Below are positions 1-6,582 of a DNA stretch of 11,646 nucleotides, one piece after another. The stretch comes from Eggerthellaceae bacterium (GTDB taxonomy: Bacteria; Actinomycetota; Coriobacteriia; Coriobacteriales; Eggerthellaceae), in contig CAAEDC010000258.1 in NCBI GenBank assembly GCA_900754495.1, forward strand, positions 1 to 11,646. Reading direction: 5' to 3'. Each line of letters starts with the position of its first letter. Position 1 is the stretch's first letter. The notes beneath the pieces were generated by a model. It saw nothing but the letters and a program-made list of their open reading frames with translations. It searched no databases and was not told where the DNA came from. The position numbers and the translations under genes are program-made.

Positions 1-105
1 GACGTCCTGGCCGGCTTCTGCGTGTCGCTTGCGTGGCTCGCCATCTACACGCATGTCGCCGCGCCGCTGTTTTTGGGCCCGTGCCTGCGCGAAATAAGGT
101 TTTAA
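1..105 (+). CDS. C-terminal fragment of a membrane protein, probably PAP2-family phosphatase
   Basis: An open frame enters from the left edge and ends at TAA 103-105, leaving 34 residues. The fragment starts DVLAGF and continues into a hydrophobic helix (CVSLAWLAIY). In PAP2/acid-phosphatase membrane enzymes the third catalytic motif ends H-x3-D, and that Asp is usually followed by V-L-A-G at the head of the last transmembrane helix. The first residue here would be that Asp. PAP2 enzymes dephosphorylate lipid phosphates such as undecaprenyl diphosphate or phosphatidate at the membrane. The call rests on this short motif and the helix alone, because the upstream catalytic motifs lie outside the window. 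Another polytopic membrane protein is possible. Confidence 0.5.
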   Translation, partial: DVLAGFCVSLAWLAIYTHVAAPLFLGPCLREIRF

Positions 106-146
106 CCGAATAGCGCGCCCGACGGTCCGTGGGGCAAGCCTCCGTT

Positions 147-155
147 TGCTATCAT
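147..155 (+). promoter_or_regulatory. Extended -10 promoter candidate for gatCAB
   Basis: TG-C-TATCAT at 147-155 is an extended -10 element, with 5 of 6 matches to TATAAT. No good -35 hexamer lies 16-18 bp upstream, as is usual for extended -10 promoters. Transcription would start near 162, leaving a leader of about 60 nt before gatC. It is the only strong candidate in the 116-bp gap 106-221. Confidence 0.45.
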
Positions 156-169
156 ATGCGGGTTGACGT

Positions 170-199
170 GGGCGCGCGTTTCCGAATGCGGACGCGCCC
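170..199 (+). promoter_or_regulatory. Leader hairpin upstream of gatC
   Basis: GGGCGCG at 170-176 pairs with CGCGCCC at 193-199. Inside it TCCG 181-184 pairs with CGGA 189-192 around an AATG loop. The structure lies between the predicted start of transcription and the gatC ribosome binding site (AAGGA 211-215). There is no U-run, so it does not look like an intrinsic terminator. It may be a 5' UTR stabiliser or a control structure; I recognise no riboswitch or T-box motif in it. Confidence 0.35.
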
Positions 200-221
200 C
201 GAAGGGAGCAAAGGAACCCCA

Positions 222-533
222 ATGACCCAGCATCTTTCCGAAGACGACGTGCGCGGCATGGCGGCGTACGCGCGTATCGGCCTGGATGAGCAGGAGCTCG
301 CCCAGATGACCGTCGATCTGAACAGCATCATCGATACGCTCAAGCCCATCACCGAGTTCGACCTCGAGGGGGTGGAACCCACGTTCCATCCCATCGGAAG
401 CCTGTCGAACGTGATGCGCGAGGATGTGGAGCAGCCGTCGTTCACGCAGGAGGAGGCGCTCTCCAACGCGCCGCGCCAGCAGGACGGCAGCTTCCTGATC
501 CCCTCGATTCTGGGAGAGGGGGGCGATCGCTGA
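222..533 (+). CDS. gatC: Aspartyl/glutamyl-tRNA(Asn/Gln) amidotransferase subunit C
   Basis: GatC is the small non-catalytic subunit of the heterotrimeric GatCAB amidotransferase. It wraps around GatA and GatB and stabilises the cytoplasmic complex that converts misacylated Glu-tRNA(Gln) and/or Asp-tRNA(Asn) to the correct aminoacyl-tRNA. The 103-residue protein has the family's N-terminal LSEDDVRGMAAYARIGL helix and the later DLEGVEPTFHP segment, which matches the usual D-x-EGV-x-PT-x-HP motif. Its length is typical. I chose ATG 222 because AAGGA (211-215) lies 6 nt upstream and the encoded protein begins exactly where family members do; the frame stays open to 129 but that extension is not family-like. 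The stop TGA overlaps the gatA ATG by one base, indicating translational coupling. Confidence 0.96.
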   Translation: MTQHLSEDDVRGMAAYARIGLDEQELAQMTVDLNSIIDTLKPITEFDLEGVEPTFHPIGSLSNVMREDVEQPSFTQEEALSNAPRQQDGSFLIPSILGEGGDR

Positions 534-2032
534 TGGCCGGCATCATGCAGATGGGCGTCCGCCAGATCCGCGAGGGTCTGGCTGCCAAGGAGTTCTCGGC
601 GCGCGATGTCGCCCGTGCGGCGCTCGACGCGATCGCGGAGCGCGACGGCGAGGTGCACGCGTACCTGGAGGTCACCGAGGAGCAGGCGCTCGAGGCTGCG
701 GATCGCGTCGATGCCGCGGTGGCGCAGGGAGCCCTCGACGAGCTGGGCCCGCTTGGCGGCGTGCCGGTGGCATTCAAGGACAACATGAACCAGATCGGCA
801 CGCACACCACATGCTCGTCGCGCATGCTCGAAAGCTACGTGTCGCCCTACACCGCTACCTGCGTGCAGCGTGCGATCGATGCGGGCGGCATCCCGCTGGG
901 CAAGCTGAATATGGATGAGTTCGCGTTCGGCTCGTCCACCGAGACCTCCGCGTTCGGCCCCACGCATAACCCGTGGGATCTCGCGCGCGTGCCGGGCGGC
1001 AGCTCGGGCGGCAGCGCGGCGTCGGTGGCGGCCGGCATGGCGTGCGTGACGCTGGGTAGCGACACGGGCGGCTCGATCCGCCAGCCCGCCAGCTTCTGCG
1101 GCGTTGTGGGCGTCAAGCCCACCTACGGCATGGTGTCCCGCTACGGCGTGGTCGCGTTTGGCAGCTCGCTGGACCAGGTGGGGCCGTTCGCGCGCAGCGT
1201 GGAGGACGCCGCGTGGGCGCTGCAGGCGATCTGCGGCCATGATCCGCGCGACTGCACGTCGCAGGATCTGAGCATCGACTTTTTGGGCGCTGTGCGCGAA
1301 GGCGCGCAGGGCATTCGCGGCATGCGCGTGGGCGTCGTGAAGGAGTTCCTTGAGGCCGAGGGCCTCTCCGCCGAGGTGCGCGCCAAGGTGGAGGAAGCCG
1401 CCGCGAAGCTGCGCGATGCCGGCGCCGAGATCGTCGAGGTGCAGCTTCCGCATGCCGACGCCGCTATCAGCGCGTACTACGTGCTGGGCCCCTGCGAGGC
1501 GTTCAGCAACCTGGCGCGTTTCGACTCGGTGCGCTACGGTCTGGCCGATCCCGACCACAAGGATCTGTCCGGTCAGTACGAGGCGAGCCGTGCGGCAGGC
1601 TTCGGCGCCGAGGCCAAGCGCCGCATCCTGCTGGGCAGCTACCTGCTGTCCTCGGGTGTCTACGACACGTACTACTATCCCGCGCAGCAGGTGCGCACGC
1701 TCATCACGCGCGACTACGTGCAGGCGTTCGAGAAGTGCGACGCGATCCTCGCGCCGGCCAGCCCGCGCACCGCGTTCAAGTTCGGTGAGATCAGCGATCC
1801 GGCGCAGATGTACCTCTCCGACATCTTCACCGTGCCGATCAACATCGCGGGCAACGGCGGCATGACCGTGCCGGTGGGACTGGGCGCCGACACCGGGTTG
1901 CCGGTGGGCGTGCAGATCATCGCGCCGCAGTTCAAGGACGCCAACATGCTGCGCGCCGCCGCGGCGTTGGAGCAGGCGTACGGCCCGGCGCCCATCGCGC
2001 CAGCCTACGCCGGCGGAAAGGCGGGTGAGTAG
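533..2032 (+). CDS. gatA: Aspartyl/glutamyl-tRNA(Asn/Gln) amidotransferase subunit A
   Basis: GatA is the glutaminase subunit of GatCAB. It hydrolyses glutamine and releases ammonia, which is channelled to GatB. The 499-residue protein has the amidase-signature fold with an intact Ser-cisSer-Lys triad: Lys82 in VAFKDN, Ser157 in PGGSSGGSAA and Ser181 in GSDTGGSIRQPA. The spacing matches the well-studied Staphylococcus aureus enzyme (Lys79, Ser154, Ser178) with a constant offset of three. The start codon overlaps the gatC stop (TGATG), and the gatB GTG follows the TAG after two bases, so the three genes are one translationally coupled operon. Length and motifs are ordinary, and I see no disruption. 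Its presence implies that at least one of Gln-tRNA or Asn-tRNA is made by the indirect transamidation route. Confidence 0.97.
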   Translation: MAGIMQMGVRQIREGLAAKEFSARDVARAALDAIAERDGEVHAYLEVTEEQALEAADRVDAAVAQGALDELGPLGGVPVAFKDNMNQIGTHTTCSSRMLESYVSPYTATCVQRAIDAGGIPLGKLNMDEFAFGSSTETSAFGPTHNPWDLARVPGGSSGGSAASVAAGMACVTLGSDTGGSIRQPASFCGVVGVKPTYGMVSRYGVVAFGSSLDQVGPFARSVEDAAWALQAICGHDPRDCTSQDLSIDFLGAVREGAQGIRGMRVGVVKEFLEAEGLSAEVRAKVEEAAAKLRDAGAEIVEVQLPHADAAISAYYVLGPCEAFSNLARFDSVRYGLADPDHKDLSGQYEASRAAGFGAEAKRRILLGSYLLSSGVYDTYYYPAQQVRTLITRDYVQAFEKCDAILAPASPRTAFKFGEISDPAQMYLSDIFTVPINIAGNGGMTVPVGLGADTGLPVGVQIIAPQFKDANMLRAAAALEQAYGPAPIAPAYAGGKAGE

Positions 2033-2034
2033 CC

Positions 2035-3627
2035 GTGAAGAAGCTTGAAGAGGTCCTGAAGGATTGGGAGGCGGTCATCGGCCTTGAGATCCACGCCGAG
2101 CTGACCACGCTTGAAACCAAGATGTTCTGCGGCTGCAAGCTGGAGTTCGGAGCCGCTCCCAACACGCACACCTGCCCGGTGTGCTTGGGCCTGCCCGGCG
2201 CGCTGCCGGTGCCCAACAAGGCGGCCATCGAGTCGATCGTGCTGGCCGGCTTGGCCACTAACTGCGACATCGAGAAGCACTCGATGTTCTACCGCAAAAA
2301 CTACATGTACCCCGACATGGCCAAGAATTTCCAGACCACCCAGGGCCCCATCGCGTTTTGCATGCGCGGCCATCTGGATCTGGAGGTCGACGGCGCGGGC
2401 GCCAAGGAGCGCATCGACCTGGGCGATCTCAAACCCGGCGAGACGGGCGCGCCCGGCACCACCGCGGCCAACGTCACGCGCACCGAGGACGGCTACGTGG
2501 CGCACGTGGGCATCACGCGCATCCACATGGAGGAGGACGCCGGCAAGATGGTGCACATCGGCGGCGGCGAGGGCCGCATCGCCGGCGCCACGCACAGCCT
2601 CGTCGACTACAACCGCGCCGGCACGCCGCTCATCGAGCTGGTGACCGAGCCGGATCTGCGCACGCCCGAGGAGGCGCGCCTGTTCATGCAGAAGCTGCGC
2701 CAGATCTACCTGGCCATCGGGATCTCCGATTGCTCGATGGAGGAGGGCAGCCTGCGCTGCGATGGCAACGTGAGCCTGCGCCGCCGTGGCTCGACCGAGT
2801 TCGGCACCAAGACCGAGCTCAAGAACATGAACAGCTTCAAGAACCTCCACGACGGCCTGGCCTACGAGATCTGCCGCCAGGCCGAGGTGCTCGAGGAGGG
2901 CGGCATCATCTACCAGGAGACGCGTCATTGGGATCCGTCGGCCAAGCGCACCATCGTGATGCGCGTCAAGGAGACCGCCGACGACTACCGCCTGTTCCCC
3001 GAGCCCGACCTGGCACCCTACGACCTGTCCGACGAGTTCATCGAGGGCGTGCGCGCGAAGCTCCCCGAGCTGCCCGACCAGAAGGCCGCGCGCTACCAGC
3101 GCGACTTCGGGCTTTCTGCCTACGATGCGCGCCATCTGGTGGAGCATCGCGCTACGGTGCGCTTCTTCGAGGCGTGCATGGCCGAGGCGGGCGATGCGGC
3201 GGACAAGCTGGCAAAACCGGTGGCGAACCTGGCCATCAACGACCTGACCGCGCTGATGAACGCCGATGCGTCGTTCGATCTTGAGGAGAGTCCCTTCACG
3301 CCCGCGCGCGCCGTGCAGCTCACCAAGCTCGTTGCCGAGGACGTCATCTCATCCAAGCAGGCCAAGGAGGTGCTGGCGGCCGTTATCGACGAGAACGAGG
3401 ACCCCGAGGCCATCGTCGAGGCGCGCGGCATGAAGCAGGTGTCGGACACCGGCGCCATCGAGGCGGTCGTCGACGCGGTCATCGCGGCGCATCCCGACGA
3501 GGTCGCGCGCTACAAGGACGGCAACCAGAAGCTCATCGGCTTCTTCGTCGGCCAGTGCATGAAGGAGATGCGCGGCCAGGGCAACCCCAAGCTGATCAAC
3601 CAGCTGCTCGCTGAGAAGTTGCGCTGA
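2035..3627 (+). CDS. gatB: Aspartyl/glutamyl-tRNA(Asn/Gln) amidotransferase subunit B
   Basis: GatB binds the misacylated tRNA, activates the side-chain carboxylate with ATP and amidates it with ammonia from GatA. The N-terminal cradle domain begins with WEAVIGLEIHAEL. It contains a four-Cys set (Cys32, Cys34, Cys47, Cys50; CxC...CxxC) likely to bind zinc. Residues 160-171 (ITRIHMEEDAGK) and 188-207 (the D-Y-N-R-A-G-T-P-L-I-E signature) are the conserved kinase/transamidase core. The C-terminal 140 or so residues are the helical YqeY-like tRNA-binding tail, ending MRGQGNPKLINQLLAEKL. At 530 residues it is longer than most GatB proteins (about 475-500). The extra length sits near residues 120-157, between LEVDG and VGITRIH. 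The start is GTG 2035, two bases after the gatA stop; the Shine-Dalgarno lies inside the gatA 3' end (GGAAAGGCGGG region). Confidence 0.97.
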   Translation: MKKLEEVLKDWEAVIGLEIHAELTTLETKMFCGCKLEFGAAPNTHTCPVCLGLPGALPVPNKAAIESIVLAGLATNCDIEKHSMFYRKNYMYPDMAKNFQTTQGPIAFCMRGHLDLEVDGAGAKERIDLGDLKPGETGAPGTTAANVTRTEDGYVAHVGITRIHMEEDAGKMVHIGGGEGRIAGATHSLVDYNRAGTPLIELVTEPDLRTPEEARLFMQKLRQIYLAIGISDCSMEEGSLRCDGNVSLRRRGSTEFGTKTELKNMNSFKNLHDGLAYEICRQAEVLEEGGIIYQETRHWDPSAKRTIVMRVKETADDYRLFPEPDLAPYDLSDEFIEGVRAKLPELPDQKAARYQRDFGLSAYDARHLVEHRATVRFFEACMAEAGDAADKLAKPVANLAINDLTALMNADASFDLEESPFTPARAVQLTKLVAEDVISSKQAKEVLAAVIDENEDPEAIVEARGMKQVSDTGAIEAVVDAVIAAHPDEVARYKDGNQKLIGFFVGQCMKEMRGQGNPKLINQLLAEKLR

Positions 3628-3647
3628 TCTGCCGATCAGCGCAACGA

Positions 3648-3778
3648 GCCGACGCTGCGGTCGTTCGGGGCGCCCTGCCTCCGCGCGATCCCGAGGGTTC
3701 GCGTACCGAAGTACGCTTCACCCTCGCGATCCCACGGATTCAGGGCGCCCCGAACGCCCTCGCTGACGTTGCGAACGA
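3648..3778. repeat. 131-bp nested palindromic element, copy 1 (gatB-cobO gap)
   Basis: This is a nested inverted repeat. The outer arms are 15 bp perfect (3662-3676 with 3742-3756). The middle stem is CGAGGGT 3692-3698 with ACCCTCG 3720-3726. The inner stem is GCGTAC 3701-3706 with GTACGC 3711-3716 around a CGAA loop. A 9-bp direct repeat, CGCGATCCC, sits at 3684-3692 and 3725-3733. A second element of exactly the same length lies at 4359-4489 after cobO. The central 50 bp match it at 44 positions, and the ends are also similar (11/12 on the left, 15/18 on the right). It occupies nearly the whole 189-bp gap and could terminate gatCAB transcripts, but it has no T-run. The family is unknown to me. 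Confidence 0.85.
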
Positions 3779-3816
3779 GATGTGCATTTCTGTTTCTTGA
3801 AACGATAGGAACCACG

Positions 3817-4329
3817 ATGGAACGCGGCTACATCCAGGTATATTACGGCGACGGCAAGGGCAAGACGACCGCTGCCGTCGGGTTGGCCGTGCGTGCGGTG
3901 GGTGCGGGGCTTACGGTGTGCTTCGCGCAGTTCATGAAGCCGGGAACTTCCTGCGAGCTGGAGGGTTTGCGCTCACTGGGCGTGCGCATGATCAGCGGCG
4001 CGCAGAACAAGTTCAGCTTCCAGATGACACCCGAGGAGAAGGCTCAGGCCCGCCTGCGCAACGAGGCGATCCTCAACGAGGCACTCATCCTCAAGGACGA
4101 CGTGCTCGTGCTTGACGAGGCGATGGATGCGTGCCGTCTGGGGCTGCTCGACCGCGAACGCATCCTGGCGCTGCTTCGCGACAAGCCGCATGGCCTGGAG
4201 CTCGTGATCACCGGACACGAGCCCGATCAGGAGTTCCTCGATCTTGCTGACTACGTCACCGAGGCGGTGTGCCACAAGCACCCGTATCGCGACGAGGGCG
4301 TGCGCGCCCGAAAAGGGATCGAGTATTAG
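3817..4329 (+). CDS. cobO: Cob(I)yrinic acid a,c-diamide (cob(I)alamin) adenosyltransferase, CobO/BtuR type
   Basis: It transfers the 5'-deoxyadenosyl group of ATP to cob(I)alamin or cob(I)yrinic acid diamide in corrinoid synthesis and salvage, in the cytoplasm. The 170-residue protein shows the family's P-loop near the N terminus (GDGKGKTT, residues 11-18), a Walker B-like strand (VLVLDEAMDA), the ITGHEP segment, and the C-terminal KHPY...G-x-x-AR-x-GIEY signature. It is shorter than Escherichia coli BtuR (about 196 residues) because it starts almost at the P-loop strand and lacks the N-terminal extension; short forms are common in anaerobes. ATG 3817 is chosen for ATAGGA six bases upstream. 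A TTG at 3769 would extend it by 16 unconserved residues. The gene stands alone between the two 131-bp palindromic elements, next to a corrinoid-dependent operon it may serve. Confidence 0.93.
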   Translation: MERGYIQVYYGDGKGKTTAAVGLAVRAVGAGLTVCFAQFMKPGTSCELEGLRSLGVRMISGAQNKFSFQMTPEEKAQARLRNEAILNEALILKDDVLVLDEAMDACRLGLLDRERILALLRDKPHGLELVITGHEPDQEFLDLADYVTEAVCHKHPYRDEGVRARKGIEY

Positions 4330-4330
4330 G

Positions 4331-4354
4331 TCCGCCGGCTTGCCGGCCGGCGGA
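4331..4354 (+). terminator. GC-rich hairpin just after cobO
   Basis: TCCGCCGGC 4331-4339 pairs perfectly with GCCGGCGGA 4346-4354 around a six-base loop, starting one base after the cobO stop codon. The position fits a terminator, but no U-run follows, so termination may be Rho-dependent or assisted by the larger palindrome that starts at 4359. Confidence 0.45.
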
Positions 4355-4358
4355 ACAG

Positions 4359-4489
4359 GCCGACACTGCGAAGCCCCCTCGCACCCGATCTTCACGCGAT
4401 CCCGAAGGCCCACGTACCGAAGTACGCTTCGCCTTCGCGATCCCGCGAATCTCGGGCACGAGGGGGCTTCTCGTTGACTTTACGAACGA
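4359..4489. repeat. 131-bp nested palindromic element, copy 2 (between convergent cobO and methyltransferase operon)
   Basis: It has the same architecture and length as the element at 3648-3778. The outer arms are 19 bp with a 2x2 internal mismatch (4370-4388 with 4452-4470). The middle stem is CGAAGGC 4403-4409 with GCCTTCG 4431-4437. The inner stem is CGTAC 4413-4417 with GTACG 4422-4426 around CGAA. The CGCGATCCC direct repeat recurs at 4395-4403 and 4436-4444. The arm sequences differ from copy 1 yet remain self-complementary, with the outer and middle stems centred on the same element position (62). Lying between two convergent transcription units, it could act as a bidirectional terminator. 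Confidence 0.85.
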
Positions 4490-4511
4490 CCCGTGAAAGG
4501 GCGCGTGAAAC

Positions 4512-5510
4512 CTACTTGTGCTCAGCCTCGTACTCGGAGATGCACTTGGAGACTTCCTCGAGCACGCCGGGGAAGGTGCTGATGTTGAGGCCCTGGGTCA
4601 GGCACGGGATGTAGAACTTGCGGCGGTCGGCCATGCCCATGTAGTCCATGGCGTCGTAGACGCTGGCCTTGACGGACTCGGGGGTCCAGTCGGGCTTGTC
4701 GACGGCGTCGGAGTCGATGCCGCCCATGAAGGAGATCTGTCCGCCGTACTGGTCGACGAGCTTGTTCAGCTCGTTGGGGCGCAGCAGGCAGCCCTGCCAG
4801 ATGTCGACGCCCATCTCGATCATGTAGGGCACGAGCGTCGCGCCGTAGGTGTCGGAGTGATGGATGAGCACCTCGACGCCGTGGTCTTTGTAGTACTTGT
4901 AGACCTGCTTGTAGGAGTCCAGGAAGAACTCCTCGAACATCTCGGGCTTCATGAACGTGGACTTGGCGGTGCCCCAGTCGTCATGATGCAGCAGCGCGTC
5001 GGGCTTGAGGTACTTGCAGATGGCCTCGGCCTGCTCCAGCTCGACCTCGGTGATGATCTTCATGATCTCGTGCACCTCGTCGGGGGAGTCGTAGAGAGCC
5101 ATCAGCGTCTCGGTGATCTCGCCCAGGTCGTGCAGGCGCTCGAACATGCCGGGGAACACGGTGGCCATGACGAACTGCTCGTTCTTGTCGATGGCCTCGG
5201 CCTGGGCCTGCAGCGGCTCCCAGATGGCGGCGTTGTCCCAGCAGCCCTTCGGGATCGTGGTGAGCTGCTCTTCCCACTCGTCGAAGTCCTTGATGACGCG
5301 GTGCTCCATGTCGTGCATCGGCATACGGCCGGGCTGGCCGGCCACCTGGAACCACACGCCCCACTCGTCGACCATGCGGCCGTCGGCGTCCAGCGTGCGA
5401 TCGACCACCGGGTTGGCGATGACGCGGCTGAAAGCCTCCCACTGGTTGACGATGCGGTCGGGGTTGCCGCCGCGGATGCACTCGAGCAGGTTCTGCTTCT
5501 TGGTGAGCAT
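4512..5510 (-). CDS. UroD-fold corrinoid methyltransferase lacking the HxC zinc motif (candidate substrate:corrinoid methyltransferase)
   Basis: This 332-residue protein belongs to the uroporphyrinogen-decarboxylase-like methyltransferase superfamily, which includes MtaA/MtbA-type and some demethylating enzymes. Family features are the HHDDWG motif (residues 175-180) followed by FMKPEMFEEFF, and the later MGVDIWQG and ISFMGGIDS strands. In thiol-activating members the strand after the amphipathic helix carries His-x-Cys. Here it reads LIHHSDTYG (His217, His218, Ser219, Asp220) with no Cys, although a late Cys303 (IPCLTQG) remains. Known zinc-thiol chemistry therefore seems unlikely, and it fits better as the enzyme that demethylates the unknown substrate onto the corrinoid protein (inference). 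ATG 5510 is chosen for AGGAG eight bases upstream. A start at 5585 would add 25 non-family residues and overlap the preceding gene. It is the third gene of the operon. No in-frame amber codon suggests pyrrolysine. Confidence 0.82.
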   Translation of the reverse strand: MLTKKQNLLECIRGGNPDRIVNQWEAFSRVIANPVVDRTLDADGRMVDEWGVWFQVAGQPGRMPMHDMEHRVIKDFDEWEEQLTTIPKGCWDNAAIWEPLQAQAEAIDKNEQFVMATVFPGMFERLHDLGEITETLMALYDSPDEVHEIMKIITEVELEQAEAICKYLKPDALLHHDDWGTAKSTFMKPEMFEEFFLDSYKQVYKYYKDHGVEVLIHHSDTYGATLVPYMIEMGVDIWQGCLLRPNELNKLVDQYGGQISFMGGIDSDAVDKPDWTPESVKASVYDAMDYMGMADRRKFYIPCLTQGLNISTFPGVLEEVSKCISEYEAEHK

Positions 5511-5533
5511 TGGATTCACTCCTATCGAAACAT

Positions 5534-5558
5534 GCCGGGCGGCAGGGTGCCGCCCGGC
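5534..5558 (-). other. Perfect 11-bp hairpin between the two methyltransferase genes
   Basis: GCCGGGCGGCA 5534-5544 pairs with TGCCGCCCGGC 5548-5558 around three bases. It lies in the 55-bp gap after the stop of the zinc-type methyltransferase gene (5566) and before the AGGAG ribosome binding site (5519-5523) of the next gene. It is a candidate partial terminator, RNase stop or mRNA stabiliser that would set different amounts of the two enzymes. No U-run is seen. Confidence 0.6.
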
Positions 5559-5565
5559 TCCAGTC

Positions 5566-6567
5566 CTAGTTGTAGAACTTGTCAACGGCGGCGAAGAACG
5601 CCTCGATGTTCTCCCAGGGGGACATCGGCGGCACGTCGCAGCCGGTGGAGATGACGAAGTTGGGGTAGCCGGAGCATGCCTCCAGGATCTCCGTCGTGCG
5701 CGCGGCGACCGACTCGGGGGTGCCGTTGCGCAGCTGGCTGGCCGGGTCGACGTTGCCCATCACGAGGGCGTTGGCGGGCATGAGCGGCAGGATGTCGGTC
5801 ATCTCGATGGCGTTGCCGAAGTGGTAGCCCATGCATCCCAGCGACGCGATGGACTCCGCCTGGGCGACCACGCCGTTGCCGCAGTTGTGGTACATCACCG
5901 CGAACTCATCGTCCTGCACGGCGTCGACGATCTGCTTGACGTAGGTCGCGGAGAACTCGCGCGCCAGGTCGGGGGACAGCAGGCCCGCCAGCGGCTCGGC
6001 CATGACGATGCCGTCGGCGCCGCGGTCCTTGAATGCCTGGGCGTAGCCGGTGATGAACGCGGTGGCCTTGGCCAGCACGGCGTGAACCAGCTCGGGCTCC
6101 TCGTAGCACAGGATCATGATCTCGGACACGTCCATCAAGCGTCCCGCCAGCGAGAACGGGCCGATGCAGCCCGCCAGCACGGGGCGGTCGGAGATCTCCT
6201 GGCAGGCCTTCTCGATGGCCTCCAGGTACAGGCCCGTGCGGCCGGCGCCCACCTCGGGCACGTCCAGATCGTCGGGATCGGAGTCCTCGTCGACGATGGC
6301 GCCCACGACGGTGGGGACCTCGTCGTCGGACACGACGATCTGGCTGCCGAACGCCTCGGCCTCGACCGACAGGTCCATGAAGCTCACCGACGCGCCGGTG
6401 TCGCAGCGCTCGGCGACCAGGCGCATGGCCTCGGCCTGCTTCTCGGAAGAGCCGATCAGCTCGGCCACCGTGATGCCCATCGGCTGGATGGCCGGGAAGG
6501 ACAGGACGGGAACGGCCTTCTTCTTGTCGGCGGAGATGGTCTCCGCCACCCACTTGCGCATATCCAT
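5566..6567 (-). CDS. UroD-fold methylcobamide methyltransferase, MtaA/MtbA-like, with intact zinc site
   Basis: This 333-residue protein has the (beta/alpha)8 fold of MtaA/MtbA-type methyltransferases, which exchange a methyl group between a corrinoid protein and an acceptor thiol. The zinc ligands of that family are present: His227 and Cys229 in MYHNCGNG and Cys310 in STGCDVPP (H-x-C followed by 80 residues and C). Other family segments are SFPAIQPMGITVAEL at the N terminus, LAGCIGPFSLAG and VMAEPLAGLLSP. The natural acceptor in a bacterium is unclear: coenzyme M is not expected, so another thiol, homocysteine or tetrahydrofolate must be considered. Equally, it could demethylate a methylthioether. 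The start ATG 6567 has GGAG about ten bases upstream; an ATG two codons later is too far from it. Only 15 bp separate it from the upstream corrinoid gene, indicating co-translation. Confidence 0.87.
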   Translation of the reverse strand: MDMRKWVAETISADKKKAVPVLSFPAIQPMGITVAELIGSSEKQAEAMRLVAERCDTGASVSFMDLSVEAEAFGSQIVVSDDEVPTVVGAIVDEDSDPDDLDVPEVGAGRTGLYLEAIEKACQEISDRPVLAGCIGPFSLAGRLMDVSEIMILCYEEPELVHAVLAKATAFITGYAQAFKDRGADGIVMAEPLAGLLSPDLAREFSATYVKQIVDAVQDDEFAVMYHNCGNGVVAQAESIASLGCMGYHFGNAIEMTDILPLMPANALVMGNVDPASQLRNGTPESVAARTTEILEACSGYPNFVISTGCDVPPMSPWENIEAFFAAVDKFYN

Positions 6568-6582
6568 CGCTTGGACGCTCCT

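Noticed and set aside
163..168. TTGACG as a -35 box for gatCAB
   Set aside because: A good hexamer match, but no -10-like sequence lies 16-18 bp downstream. The extended -10 at 147-155 is the better candidate.
152..3147. Long minus-strand open frames opposite gatC, gatA and gatB
   Set aside because: Antisense shadows of three strongly conserved genes.
3684..3733. CRISPR-like repeat from the recurring CGCGATCCC
   Set aside because: Only two copies per element with no spacer array; they are internal parts of the nested palindrome.
4518..5654. 378-residue plus-strand open frame opposite the second methyltransferase
   Set aside because: Leu/Val/Asp/His-rich repeat-like translation, with no motif or ribosome site. 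The minus-strand gene has clear family motifs.
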